Shown piece by piece: positions 42,660 to 54,979 of a stretch of 64,000 nt of DNA. The DNA is taken from positions 253,318,491-253,382,490 of the forward strand of contig NC_133538.1 in assembly GCF_048544455.1 (NCBI RefSeq), read 5' to 3'. This DNA comes from Silene latifolia. Lineage: Eukaryota > Streptophyta > Magnoliopsida > Caryophyllales > Caryophyllaceae. A model generated the notes under the pieces. It saw only the letters and a list, made by a program, of their open reading frames with translations, had not been told where the DNA came from and did not search any database. Both the position numbers and the translations under genes were made by a program. Position 1 is the first letter of the stretch, and each line of letters starts with the position of its first letter.

Positions 42660-43068
42660 AACTTTATAAAGGAGAAATAAATTCAACAAGTCAGATAGAC
42701 AGATTCTAAATGGTTATTAAAGACATTAATATGAACAACAACTTAAATTTTAACACAAATAATAAAATATAGTCTCGGCCAATAATAATTTTTAAGAAAA
42801 TAAGATTATCATAATAAAGTTATAACATCATAAATTACAACTTTTAAACATTTTCATAATTGATTTATAAAATTAAATCCAATCGGTCGAAACAATAATC
42901 GTAATAACGAAAATATAACAATTTCATTCTTAATAAAATTGAACATGTTAAATCTCATACGAACACATATTATGACATTAAAAATGAAAACTAGAAATTA
43001 ATAGTCCCAATCATCAATCTTCGAAATATATACTCATCTTTAAAATCATAAAAAACATTAAAATCATA
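42660..43068. other. AT-rich spacer without a gene
   Basis: Very AT-rich sequence between two chromovirus-like LTRs. I see no coding signal, primer site or repeat except the MITE that follows. It may be flanking DNA or decayed transposon sequence. Confidence 0.5.
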
Positions 43069-43326
43069 CTCCCTCCATACCACACCAATCGTAACATTGA
43101 CTTTTTCACACTTATCGAGACACGTTTTGCAACGTGGATATCTTTAGTTACACATTATTAAAAATTATAAAAATTTGATATTCTTATAGAATTCATGACG
43201 ATAAATCAAACAAAATCTCACATGACTATATTTTGTCTTATAGATTAAGAATAATATTGAAGATTCCCTACGACCATGAATAGTGCAAAGATTCTCAATG
43301 TTACTATTGGTGTGGCATTGAGGGAG
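43069..43326. mobile_element. Stowaway-type MITE
   Basis: 258 bp with terminal repeats CTCCCTCCATACCACACCAA (43069) and the matching CTCCCTCAATGCCACACCAA on the other strand. A TA duplication flanks it (43067-43068 and 43327-43328), typical of Tc1/mariner-mobilised Stowaway elements. The arms continue as AATGTTAC/GTAACATT. Confidence 0.88.
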
Positions 43327-43408
43327 TATAATACATGAAACTACTCATCTAATGTAATAAAATATCGAGTCAGCCATCCCTTTGTTGATATGAGTAGTAC
43401 TTTCAATC

Positions 43409-46400
43409 TGTGACGCCCCGCGATAAAGCGGAAAGTAAAACTAATAAATACAAGCGGAAAATGTGGAAATTTTAAAACTTTTATTTATTAGATAAGGTTT
43501 AGCATGCGGGAGTCACTAACATTGAATGGAGAAAGAGTATACAAGAACAACATTAGAGCCTTAATCGCAAAATGATTTGAGGTCGGCTGACATGAATCAT
43601 CTTTTAGAACCGTCCCTCGGTGAACGCACACCTCAAAATGCGAATAGAAAATGAAAAAATGAAAAACAAAAAGGGAGAGCGAAAATGTAATACAAAGTCA
43701 AGATAAACTTACAAGTTTTAAAATCGAATTCCGGATTTCTTTTATAAAAACTTAAAATTTAAATCGAGAGAAAAGATTAAAATGATTTTGAAAATCGAAA
43801 TAGAATTAAGGATCCGGATTGCCTTAAAAGTTAACCAAATAAAATATATAGGAAATTGGTTGGTAAAAAAGGTGTAATAAATGAGAGAAGCACAAATAAA
43901 TTTTTTTAAAATTAAATAAAAACACTAAATATGTCAAAAAACATCAAATATTAAAAATCCACATGTATCCTTTCCCTCCATTGTGCCCTCTCCGTCACCA
44001 TACTCTCCTCAAGCCCCAGAAATCTCATATCGTGCTGTATCACTCTCAACCATGTCTGTCTCGGTCTCCCTCTACCTCTAAGGACCTTTTCAGTTCTCCA
44101 AGTCTCCAGCCTCCTAACTGGTGCGTCCATAGGTCTTCTTCTCACATGGCCAAACCATCTTAGTCGATTTTCCATCATCTTGTCCTCTATTGACGGCACT
44201 TTTACTTTTTCCCTAATCACCTCATTCCTTAATCGATCTTTCCTTGTATGTCCGCACATCCATCTCAATATACGCATCTCCGCCACACTCATCTTTTGAA
44301 TGTGATAATGTTTCACGGCCCAACACTCGGAACCGTAAAGTAAGGCATGCCTAATTGCCGTGCGATAAAATTTTCCCTTTAATCTTTAGGGCATATCTTT
44401 ATCGCATAAAAATCCCGAAGCACTCTTCCATTTCAACCATCCCGCTTTTATTATGTGAGCCACATCTTCGTCTAACTCCCCATATTTTTGAATAATAGAT
44501 CCTAGATATCTGAAGAAATCTGACCCCTCAACAACATCGCCATCGAAAATAATACTCCCCGCCTCTGTCGATCTCGACCCCGCCACTTTAGTGAACTGAC
44601 ACCTCAAATACTCGATCTTGCTCCTGCTTGGCCTAAACCCACGAGTCTCTAAAGTATGCCTCCAAAATTCAAACTTTCTCTCCGCCCCTCTATTTTGTCT
44701 CATCAATCAACACAATATCATCGGCAAACATCATAAACCAAGGGATGTCGTCCTGAATATCCCTTGTCAACTCATCCATAACTATAGCAAAGAGAAAAGG
44801 ACTGTGTGCGGAACCTTGATGCAGCCTGATGGTAATGGAAAATTCTTCCGTTCTCCCAACATTAGAGCGAACACTTACACTAGCCCCCTCATACATGTCC
44901 TTTATGAGGTCAATATATTTTCTAGACACACCCTTTCTCGCCAAATCCCACCAAAGCACTTCTCTTGGTACCCTATCATATGCCTTTTCCAAGTCAATGA
45001 AAACCATATACAAGTTCTTCTTCTTGTCTCAATGATGTCCCATCAACTGTCTCATGATAAAAATCGCATCCATAATCGATCTTCCGGGCATAAATTCAAA
45101 TTGGTTATCTGAGATGTCTACACATCTCCTAAGCCTTTGCTCGATTATCCGCTCCCATTACTTCATCGTATGACTCATAAGTTTAATTCCCCGATAATTG
45201 GAACACTCTTGAACATCACCTTTGTTCTTGTATAAAGGGACAAGAGTGGTTCTCCTCCAAGCTGATGGCATCTTTGTTCTCCTCCAAATCTTGTTGAAGA
45301 GCATGGTTACCCATTCGATTCCTTTTTGCTCGAAGAACCTTCAAACTTCTATGGGAATACCATCCGGTCCCTCTGCTTTCTTGGACCCCATCTTGCTTAA
45401 CGCCTTTCTAACTTCACACTTTTGTATTCTACACACAAATTCCCGACTAACCATGCTTGGTGTTAATTCTACATCCCCAAAACCTTGCTCCTGATGTCCA
45501 TTGAATAAAGTATCAACTTAAGAGCTCCATATAGCCTTTATTTCGTTATCCTGAACCAGAACCTTGTCGTCCATATCTTTCACACACCTAACTCTTCCAA
45601 TATCCCTCGTCTTTCGGTCTCTTATGCGAGCCAGTTTATAGATATCCTTATCTCCTTCTCTCGTGTCCAACCTAGCATACACTTCTTGGTTAACATTTGC
45701 CCTTGCATCCCGCACCGCCTTTTTAGCGGCTCGTCTAGCCTCCTTGTAATTTTCAAAGTTCTCATCGCTCATGCATTTCCACGATAAAAACATAGGTTCA
45801 TACAAATAAGATAGTCAAAAAGTGGGAAAAATATATCCCTCGAATGACAAGACGGAAAAGGTGAGTCTAAGCGGTAAATAAGTAATCTACTAGTCCAAGT
45901 TACTCTCTAGCTCACACGTCTATACCCCATATACTGCATCTTCACAAATCTGTCATCCATGTAAACATGAAAGCCACAGTTAGTGGGGAGTAACTCAAGG
46001 TTATCCCAGCCACAAATTGTCGAAACAAACATAACAAAGAATATAAACAGATAAGCACATTAAATAAGATGTGAGTGACTTGAATCATAACTAAACATGG
46101 GAACCTACATGTTTAAGATAACAAAGATAAGGAGAAAGGATGAAGTAATAAGTAGGTAAGGCATAAGCAACAACAAATAAATGGAGAAGGAAAATAAATA
46201 AAGTAAACACGATCACTTAGCCACGAGCATGTATTCCAAGGAGATATGACCAATGCAACCATCCAAATAATGCAAGACCTCTACTACACTCATTAAATAT
46301 AATTTCCTCTGGTAGGACGACCCTAAAGATCATAGTAACACGGTCCTAGTCTAAATCTGGCTAGACTCTCGGGACAGAACGGTTCCCGATTCGACATGCA

Positions 46401-46750
46401 GCAGAACAGTCCGCATCCAAGACTCGATCTACAGAATGGAAGTCGAGTACCCACATTCGGCAGAACGACACGAAAGAGGAGGGAAAAATGAGATAAACCC
46501 GTACTTGGCAGAACGGTACAAGTAGGCATAAAGGTAAATTAAGCATGTAAGATAGCATTATGGCATTTTCACAAGAATACGACTCCTCTGAAGTAGTTAT
46601 TTAGAATAAATCATTCATACTTGTATTATATTGATAAGAATTTCATTCCATATATATACATGCCAGTTGGGCAAAATATAATAAGCAATAATTAACAATT
46701 TGCGTTATGTAAAATATGAGACGAAACGTAAATAACCACATTCGAATTAT
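43409..46750 (-). repeat. Second chromovirus-like LTR, partial, with a LINE inside
   Basis: Starts TGTGACGCCCCGCGATAAAG at 43409, which on the minus strand is an LTR end of the same type as 28095. Sequence at 45810-46740 continues in chromovirus LTR style (GGGGAGTAACTCAAGGTTAT near 45988; repeated GCAGAACGG units 46370-46520). No primer site lies to its left, so this is a solo or 3' LTR. It is cut on the right by the Athila-5 LTR at about 46759. Confidence 0.55.
43951..45805 (-). pseudogene. RTE-type LINE reverse transcriptase, 5'-truncated and broken
   Basis: Non-LTR retrotransposon on the minus strand. Pieces in order: NFENYKEARRAAKKAVRDAR and EGDKDIYKLARIRDRKTRD (45805-45518), a frame-broken finger region (45510-45020), then MVFIDLEKAYDRVPREVLWW, LHQGSAHSPFLFAIVMDEL and the catalytic FADDIVLIDETK (45013-44690), and the thumb and C-terminus with FRYLGSIIQKYGELDEDV (44706-44386) and LRWFGHVRRRPMDAPVRR, GRGRPRQTWLRVIQHDM (44316-43951). 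This is the plant RTE-clade layout. The endonuclease half is missing, as is common for 5'-truncated LINE copies. Confidence 0.88.
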
Positions 46751-46758
46751 TCATAAGT

Positions 46759-47492
46759 GATGCGTGCTTCATTTACATGTTTTATCTTGTCATTTTGCAC
46801 GCATTTTTATGTCATTTTGAGTAGCGTAAGCTACTATTCTCCTTTGTTTCGGTTACTTTGGGTCGTGTTATGTTTCATGTAGGTTGTCCCAAGTGGTGAA
46901 GAATCAGCCAAAACCCCTCCTCAGAGTTGCATTTTTTATACTAGTGAAGCTAGAGCTCGGATATGGTCATCTTGGAATGCGTAATGCTTCATGGAATTGC
47001 TTGAGGAAGAGTCTGAATGTTGCTGTCTAGAAGAAAAGTCAAATGACAGATTTATATAGTTGATCGACTTGTTTTGCTTGAGGAGTTGGTCGATCGAATG
47101 TTTTATTGGTCGATCGACAATTTTCACTTACCAGGCCATGTTTGTTTAATAAGTTAATCGGTCCAATAGTTGTTTAGTAATAAATTTCGGCTATTATTAT
47201 ATAAAGCATAGCTGAGAACAATTTTAGGTTATCTTTCACACTGCTAAAACACTTCATACGTTGCCTTTGTTTAGTAATTCGGATCGGAAACTTGTAATCT
47301 TTCTTCCTTTATTTTCGTAATTCAATGAACCTTCGTTCTTCAATTATTATTTCCCTTTGTTCGTTTAATTTTCTTTGTTTGCTTTTATCGTATGTTTTAT
47401 TATTGTTTCCATCTTATCACCATGTTTAATTTAGTTATCATTGTTATTGTTAATTTCATAAGTTTAATCATGAGTAGCTGGTCGGTCCACTT
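46759..47492 (+). repeat. Athila-5: truncated Athila-type LTR
   Basis: Begins TGATGCGTGCTTCATTTACA and follows the Athila LTR plan: two TCGATCGA octamers (47090, 47110) plus a partial one (47062), then TATATAAA (47198-47205). It keeps the TTTAATCATGAGTAGCT block comparable to TTTAATCATGCATAGCT of Athila-2. The U5 end is lost where the reversed Athila-4 LTR begins. Confidence 0.7.
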
Positions 47493-48727
47493 TGATCTTA
47501 GATTTCGGTTACTTGTCGTTAGGAGCACCTAGACCAAAACAATATTTATAACTTTACAAACAACTCTACTACTAGTAAAGAGGCAAGTAAAGGTCGGATC
47601 CCAAGGGACGGGTATTGATGTAGGATTTTCGATTGTAAGTAGTGGTGTGTAGGGGTGTCACAATTTGGGTTGAGATAAGAAGACCACTAAACTAAATAAC
47701 AATAAAAGTAAACAAGCAAGATGACTAAAATGAGATGTAAACAATTGATTAAAAGCACTAGGGTGTCATGGGTTCATAGGGGATTCATGGGAATTGATCA
47801 TACAAATATATTCTCAAATTATAAGCAAGCAATTATTGTCGTGATAGGATCGAGTTGGTATATATCTTACAATCCTAGGAAGGTTTGGGTCCTGGAGCCG
47901 AATCGACACTACTACAATTTAAGGCAAAGAGAACGCCTCTTCAAGAACGGTTGATAGCGGAACCGGTCTCTTTTTTATTTTTAGTTTGGCGGGCATATAG
48001 GATTCTAATAGAGAACGGTTGTTTGCTCAAACCGTTCTCGTACATTAACAAAGAGAACGGTTAAGTTTGACCAACCGTCTTAAAATATAAAAGAGACCGG
48101 TTATATATCCAGAACCGTTCTCCTTGATAAAACAAAGAGCACGGTCCCTATCCTTAACCGTTCTCTATTAAATCGCTAAAGACCCCATTTACCTATCATC
48201 CTAATTCAATCCCAACTCATATGTCACATAATCATCCTTTCGTCCCTTTTCTCAATTTCCACCGCTACCACCCTCATCGCATCATCGATGACCATTCATA
48301 CAACTGTTTTCTCATCACCGCTCGTCAGTTGCCATCTTCCCACCGCCTCTCCCCTGTCGCGCATATCTAAAGTCAAGAACATGTGCTAGGTATGGTGATT
48401 CTGATAAATCGTTCAATCTCTTCATGAATTAGAAACTGTATCCTTATTATTTTGACTGCATAAATTAATTTCTTTGGTGTTACATATTTTGACCTGCTAT
48501 TATACAGTTAATAACTAGATGTGATTTCATTGGGTGGTAGGAATATAAAGAAAAAAAAAAGGAAAAAGAAACGCAGTGAAGATTGAGAAATTGAGATTTG
48601 CCAAATTAGGGACATCAACTTAGTAAACCACCACATTCTGTTGTTGATTGATACGAGTAATAAGATCGCTTCCATTTCCTTCCTCTTCATTCAATATTCC
48701 TTTAACTTTGGGTACACTTTCTTAATC

Positions 48728-50142
48728 TCTTCTCTTTTTCAATTGTCCCTTGCTACTTTTTCTCACTTTTTCTGGGTAGTCATCGTCATGCGCTATCTTC
48801 ATCCTTGAATCATCATCATCCATCTATGTTTTGAGTCGATTATTACGTTATTTTCTTGTGCTATATTGATATTTGATGGCATTTTGAATTGATAAAGTTA
48901 TTGAAGTTAGTGTTTCTCTTGCATTTTATTTTTGTGTTAAATCAATCAAGACATGGAAACTAATATAAAGGCATCAACTTGCATCCTGTTAATTAAGCAA
49001 ATTCATTTTTTGATTTGAAATGAAGTTACACTAGTGAAAACAAATTTACATGCTCGCTTAATGGCTTATTTCATAGTGGTGTTATGTTATGTATGAAATG
49101 TGTTCTTTTACTTTTAAGTATCTTGTCCTTATTTTCAACATTATTAACCAGTGTCAGTGTGTCACCATGATCGAGGATGGTGGGAATATAAGCCATTGCG
49201 GGAGATAGCTAAAGCATTCGAGGATCTGGCACTCGCTGTTAATTCCCAGGAGGACTCTCATCTTGGGAGGACTCTGTGAAAGATGCAGCTTCTAATGCTT
49301 ATTCTCAAGTATTTGCTCCATATCATGGTTAGGCAATCAGAAACGTTGTTGCTGCTGGGATGTATGCCCTATCTACTAAAGCACATTTGCTAAGGAAGCT
49401 TAATGAATATGGTATGTCATCCTTTTTTTTTACCTTCTAAAATTTAATTTGAGAGTAATTTTGTCATTTTTACAAGTACGTTTAGAATGATTTTAAGCAG
49501 TGGATAGCCATTGGTTGTGGCTTGGATATAGTTGAGTCGGTTGCTTTCCAACGAAATACTACTCTCGAGATGTTGTAAAACCATTTGTTGTGTATCTATC
49601 ACTCATTGCGTGTAATGTTGTAAATGTAATGCATATTGAGAATTAGTTTGTCCGTCAGAGATTAGGATAAGATTTGCATATTAGAAGAGAAACTTGTAGA
49701 ATTAATGAAAATTATTGAGTAAATAGATTTCAAGGAGATTTCATGCCTGTGTAGCTCATGTCCTTCTGTTGTGGTATATTTGTCTCTTCTTTTCAATTGT
49801 CCCTTGTTACTTTTTCTCACTTCTTCTGAGTAATCATTGTCTACGCTATCATCATCCTTGAATCATCATCAATTCATCTATCTATGTTTTGAGTTGATTA
49901 TTGCCTTATTTTGTTGTGCTACTGGACATTTGGTGGCATTTTGAATTGATAAAGTTATTGGATTTAGTGTTTCTCTTACATTTTATTTTTGTGTTAAAAT
50001 CAATCAAGACATGGAAACTAATATAAAGGCATCAACTTGCATCCTGCTAATTAAGCAAAATCATTTTTTGATTTGAAATGAAGTTACATTAGTGAAACCA
50101 AATTTACATGCTTGCTTAATGTCTTATTTCATAGTGGTGTTA
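48728..50142 (+). repeat. Tandem duplication inside CACTA-2
   Basis: About 360 bp at 48728-49086 recurs at 49782-50142, an offset of about 1,055 bp. Shared landmarks are AATTGTCCCTTG, GACATGGAAACTAATATAAA and TTTCATAGTGGTGTTA. The start of a GLTP exon follows each copy, so captured gene sequence was duplicated along with its flank. Confidence 0.8.
49199..49411 (+). pseudogene. GLTP/ACD11-like exon fragment, copy 1
   Basis: Reads REIAKAFEDLALAVNSQEDS, then, across a junction, DSVKDAASNAYSQVFAPYHG, a TAG where Trp is expected, and AIRNVVAAGMYALSTKAHLL up to a GTATGT donor at 49412. These are the N-terminal and C-terminal parts of the glycolipid-transfer domain of ACD11-type proteins, which move ceramide-phosphate-type lipids. 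The middle of the domain is missing, so the piece is rearranged and cannot work. Confidence 0.85.
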
Positions 50143-50167
50143 CATTAGTGAAACCAATTTACATTAG

Positions 50168-50305
50168 GATCTGGCACTTACTGTTAATTCCCAGAAGGAC
50201 TCTCTTCTTGCGGTTGCCCCTTTTCCAATTCTTGTACCTTGTTCCCCCTTGTTTGGTTATCTTGGCATTGCCTTTAAGTTTGCTGAGAGGGACTATGTTG
50301 CAAAG
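50168..50305 (+). pseudogene. GLTP/ACD11-like exon fragment, copy 2
   Basis: Reads DLALTVNSQKDSLLAVAPFP, then PCSPLFGYLGIAFKFAERDY and VAK before a GTAAG donor at 50306. This is the first half of the glycolipid-transfer domain and supplies the segment missing from copy 1. It has no stop codon. Later exon-like stretches (50528-50632 and 50740-50850) are not recognised as GLTP. Confidence 0.85.
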
Positions 50306-52322
50306 GTAAGCTTGCCTGCTTATATTAATAAACCAAGACTCCTTCTTAAAGGCAAACCCAACACTCCCAACTTCATATTTGTATGAATTTTAAACAGGTA
50401 TCATAAATTGATATGCAATTGTGCAAATGCCCGATTATTAGTTGACCTTAAATATTTAAGATTAGCAAATGCCCGATTATTTTGAGTTGGAAAAATAAAG
50501 GAAACCGGTCATACATGTTGTTTTGAGCAGGTCGAGAACTCAAGAGCGTTGTTAGACGACTTTAAGGCTAAAAACTTTTGGAAGTCACTGGAAAGGGCAT
50601 CATTCAAGAATCCATGGCAGCACCTCAAGGTTGTACAATTCATAGAATACTGAAAATGCTATTATACAGTTATTATTATCCAGGTAGATATCCCCAGTTC
50701 ACTCTATTAAACATCTATTATAGTTTTACTTTTCTTGTAGTCTTAAAACCAACTGGCCAAGAATGCTTCTGTGAAGAAGACAATGTTCTATGGCTCCCGA
50801 GGAGGTTACCAAGGTTTTGTAACAATGGCATTGGGCTTAACTTACCCTGATTTTTTTTCTTGTTTATGTGTTTTGGATCAGGCGATCAGCCATGCTTCCT
50901 GGTTCATCAATCCCTATTTTGTCTCAGGTAACATTTTTCACTGCTGAGTCTTTTAATTATGTACCCGGTATCAAATATTCACGAGAGTCCTGCTATAGAA
51001 ACTGATGCAAGCTTCATTTTTCTGCAGATGATGATTACAATTTTTTGAAGTTCGATTTATTTGCGCTATGATGCGACTAAATGATGAGGATTGAAGGATT
51101 TTTATTTATGTTTTTCACATGGTAGCGTATCTTCGATATTTGTAGGCTCTTAACAACATGATACGATTTTGTATTTGTTTCCATAGAATTTTTCCTAATG
51201 GTTCAAATTAAATCGGAAGGTTTTTCTTGTGTAAAACTTGCTGGAGTTTCTGAATTGTAATCGGTTAAATTCTTCTGAGCTATACGATTCAATCGTGTAG
51301 GGTTACGATAAAAATAGAAATATTTTTTTTTAAAAAATAATAGAATCAAAGAGAATGGTTAGTACCATCACAAATGTTCTCTTTGAAAAGGTAGAACTAA
51401 GGCGCCAAAAAATCTAAAACTCTAACAAAGAGAACTGCCTTATTAAAGAGACTGGTTCTTATATGCAACTGTTCTCTTTGATATATCAAAGAGAACGGTT
51501 CAAAAAGGCAACCGTTCTGATTGTTGTTACAAAGAGACCGGGTTGACTTAATATCAACCGTTCTCTTAAATCAAAGAGAACGCTTGGCCACAGGACGGTC
51601 CAAACTAGGTATAAGAACGGTTACCAACCGTTCTCTTTGATCATTTTTGTAGTAGTGCGATTAGATTGTACAACACCTACAAGTTGACTTAATCTTCCGT
51701 ACTCAATTATATGCATGTTCTAATGAGACTCGAGTTGGTTTATGTCTTACAAGTCTCATTGAAAAGGTAAGTGATGGGTAAAAAATGCAAGGATTCATAG
51801 GCTCGCATTTCATCAAACATAACATATGCATAAGTTGAGATCACAACAAGCAAGCAAATAAATTATGAAAACATATTAAATTAAGCATGAATCATCCCCC
51901 ATGTTGGTTTCCCCTAATTACCCATTAACCTTAGTTAAGGAAACTACTCACTCACTATAAAGTTTGACATGTTAACAAGGTTGTCAATCATATTAACAAA
52001 GCAAAACATGATGAATAAATGAAAATGATTAGCAATAATTAAAAAGAGATTAAGAGAATTATACCTAATGATGATTCCAAAATAATAATGCAAAGAATAA
52101 TAGAAGTACTTGATGATTGATGGAAGGTTATCAATCTCCCAATAAACCCAAATAATCTTCAATTACCCAAAATAAAAGATGAACAAAAGAGAAATTAAGG
52201 AAATGAGATTTGTATTAATACTTGATTAGAAGTTGATTACAAGATTAAAGAGAGATTAGAATAATATAAACTACACTAAAGATTGATAAGAAGAACATGA
52301 TAATCTAATTAGACTAATGGGG

Positions 52323-52664
52323 TATTTATAGTGGGGATTAGGTGCACAAATTAGGGTTACTAAGGGCTTAAATGACGATTAAGTCCTTGAGGAATCGCTC
52401 CTCTCAAGAAAAGATGCGGGTCTCCTTTTAGCTAGTCTTCTAAAAATATGCGCATCTCGAATGAAGAAAGAAGAGGACGTGTCCCTCTGGAAGACAATCC
52501 GACCGTCCAAGGGCCGGGACGGGCGGATTCTGGAGCTTCTGGACGGGCGGCCTGGTGGTTTGGACGAGCGTCCAGGGGAGCTGCTGGACGGGCGGCCTGG
52601 TGGTAAGAACGAGCATCCTGGGGAGCTGTTGGACGGGCGTCCCAATGGTTGGGACGAGCGAATT
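52323..52664 (-). promoter_or_regulatory. LTR promoter: decamer array and TATA box (Athila-4)
   Basis: Seven units of GGACGGGCGG or GGACGAGCG-type, about 22-24 bp apart (52516-52664), lie 185 bp upstream of TATAAATA on the minus strand. The array is GC-rich in an AT-rich LTR, and it produces open frames on both strands (52379-52749) that are not genes. Confidence 0.65.
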
Positions 52665-53002
52665 TAGGCTCAGCTTCCTTTTCTTCTTTTCTTCTTCCAA
52701 CAATCCTCCGGGATTTTGTCGGGGATGCAAGGATCTTCTTCATCATTGACCATCTACTACATTATGTACAAAGGCCTTCTAGTCTTGTCTTCTTTTTGAT
52801 GGTTGGTCATTAGATTCGAACAATTTAGCTCTATTTTGCCATGAAAATGCAAGGTTTGCACTACTCTCCTACCAAGGAAACAAAACCTCAAACAGTATGC
52901 AAAACAAAGGACTAAAGATAGTAAATGACCCAAATATGCACTAAAAAGCATAGGAAGGAGGCTAATTCGGGGACTAAATATGCTCAAATATTGATCACAT
53001 CA

Positions 53003-53040
53003 AATATCCCCAAACCGAACCTTTGCTCGTCCCGAGTAAA
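53003..53040 (-). other. Hairpin plus polypurine tract of Athila-4
   Basis: On the minus strand: TTTACTCG, loop GGA, CGAGCAAA (7 of 8 pairs), then AGGTTCGGTTTGGGGATATT (53022-53003), identical to the tract of Athila-3. Confidence 0.8.
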
Positions 53041-54979
53041 GAGGTGACAAAACTAGGACCCTTTTTTAAACTATCCTACTAATATAGCCGATATGAGACA
53101 ATTTGTGGGTCTCACTCCTCCCCTTCAACTCACAACAAGACAACCATGAGGTAGGATGCCTTCTTGCAAGGCAAAGTGGGTCTTGCCAAAATGGCGACAC
53201 ATCCAATCATTAAAGCACACAAAATGAAGTAATGGATGTATCTACAAAATAGCCACTTTCCTCATCTAACTGGCAGAAATTATCTAAATGGGAAGCAATT
53301 CAAGGGTACACACTCCTTCATAGATATGGTTTCTTCAAACTACTAAGCCTAGAAGGATACCAATAAATCACCTCCAAGTTGTGTCAAGCTAGGGTACCTT
53401 TGTCCTTAATCTTTAAATGCTTTTATCAAGAATAGACTCCCTATGGTGTTAGAAACATTGGAGGATCGCGGAATTCCTCTTCTTGCCTAGACAAGAAGAA
53501 GGGTGGTCCCCTCTCTACCATGCACAAAAATGAATACGATGGATAAAGGGATCAATAGTAATTGAGTTTCATTTGGGAGTTTGTTTTTGTTGTTGTTTTT
53601 CCCCCCAATTTCTTGTGGCATATAACTTTTGAGAACACTTTCTTTTTGCCATTTCTTTTGATTTTTGGCATTTCAATACTTGACAACTTTTCAACTTTTG
53701 CATTTTCTTTTGAACATTTTCAAAGTCACCCCAATTAGTAACGAGGGTGCCTTATTTTTGAAGCATAGGAGTTTTTCATTTTTTTGTTGTTACTCCTCTT
53801 TTCGTTTGATGCAATTTGCAAACTTTATGGCTTTTCATTTCATTTCTTGAACTCAATTTGAACAATTTTTGTGCCCATTCCCTTTGATGACAAAATGTAT
53901 GGTAGAACATGGATGAATGATGGTTGCATGGTTTCAAGGGTCACCTTGGAATAAACGGTAGCCAAGGAGTTATCACACCACAAGGTACTCTTGACTAGGC
54001 CTTAATCCATGGGTCAAAGGATACTAGCATAACACATACTAGGGTATTTTACAAGTATTCTAACAAGCAAACTCTTAAGAAGAAAAAGCATCTACAAGGG
54101 CCTATATACACTTGTCAAGTTTCCCAAATAGATGGTTTCACAAAATTTTTCTAACATGTAAACTACATACCATGATGCAACTAACATATATACATCCTAA
54201 TGCATATGCTTCTACCAACTAATATGCCAAATAATCTAAATGCAAGTCCTAAATTCACATTGTTTATACCGCATCAATCAAACTAAAGCCACATAGTCAT
54301 TAACATAAAGAGGAAAAAGGAGATTGAAAAGATCCTACCATGCGGTCTTCAATATCCTCATGTCTCGGATGTGGCATAGTCAATCAATGTGAATAAGGAT
54401 GAACAAACACAATATATACAAATATATACAAGTCTACACTATAAAGGAAATGAACTTGTTTTTGGATTTTCAATTTTTTCAATTTTTTTGGATTTTTCGA
54501 AATTTTTGATTTTTTTGGATTTTGAATAAAAGTCAAGTTAGAATTTCCCATCCCCACACTAGTATGGGCATTGTCCTCAATGGCCAATACGATAGAAAAT
54601 TATGCAATGAATATGCATGATTTCTAAACTAAATGCAAACTATACTAAGCTACACTACAGGATGCATGCATTTTTGTTATGGCGGAGAGCATAATTTAAA
54701 TTAGCTCCCAATGCATATGCATGGACTTCCCCAAACCAAAATAGACATTATTTCTAATGTCATGAATTTCGGGGGAGTTTATGCACATGGAATGCAATGC
54801 ATGAAACTAAATATTGTCATTTTGGATTTTACAAGTCGGGAACAATAATAATGAACACCTTAATGAAGCCTAGGTGTTAGCCCTCCAATGTTGCTAGGAC
54901 TCCCCAAAATGAATGATCAAGATAAAATAAAAACAAGAGAAGTAGACAAACCATAAGGGAAGTGTAAGAATGCATGAGC
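53041..54979 (-). other. 3' non-coding region of Athila-4
   Basis: No gene is visible. It closely follows 31555-33140 of Athila-3. It includes an A-rich tract (minus strand, 54530-54460), a hairpin GGCCATTG, loop AGGA, CAATGCCC (54584-54565, 7 of 8 pairs) followed by a GTGGGGATGGG run, and a polypurine-like TTTTGGTTTGGGGAAG (54748-54733). Confidence 0.7.

Larger units (their letters stand above)
47907..51657. mobile_element. CACTA-2: non-autonomous CACTA transposon with captured GLTP exons
   Basis: 3,751 bp. Both ends start CACTACTACAA, and a perfect CGA duplication flanks it (47904-47906, 51658-51660). The uninterrupted target, GAATCGATTAG, is seen in the Athila-3 LTRs, which confirms the boundaries. 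Subterminal AGAGAACGGTT and AACCGTTCTC units occur in both directions at 47930-48170 and 51345-51640. No transposase is present. The interior carries glycolipid-transfer protein exons and a partial tandem duplication. Confidence 0.93.
47493..53002 (-). repeat. 3' LTR of Athila-4, split by CACTA-2
   Basis: On the minus strand it starts TGATGTGATC (53002 down), directly after the polypurine tract. The far end is uncertain: TGATCTTAGATTTCGG at 47493 or TGTCGTTAGG at about 47513. Without CACTA-2 and one CGA copy it is about 1.75 kb. Blocks match the Athila-3 LTRs (for example 47721-47905 with 29967-30139). The TATA box is TATAAATA (52323-52330). Seven GGACGGGCGG or GGACGAGCG units lie at 52516-52664. 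Confidence 0.8.

Noticed and set aside
52379-52749. Overlapping open frames on both strands (88-104 aa, Pro/Arg-rich)
   Set aside because: They arise because a GC-rich decamer array lacks stop codons; all frames are low complexity and repeat-driven, within the Athila-4 LTR.
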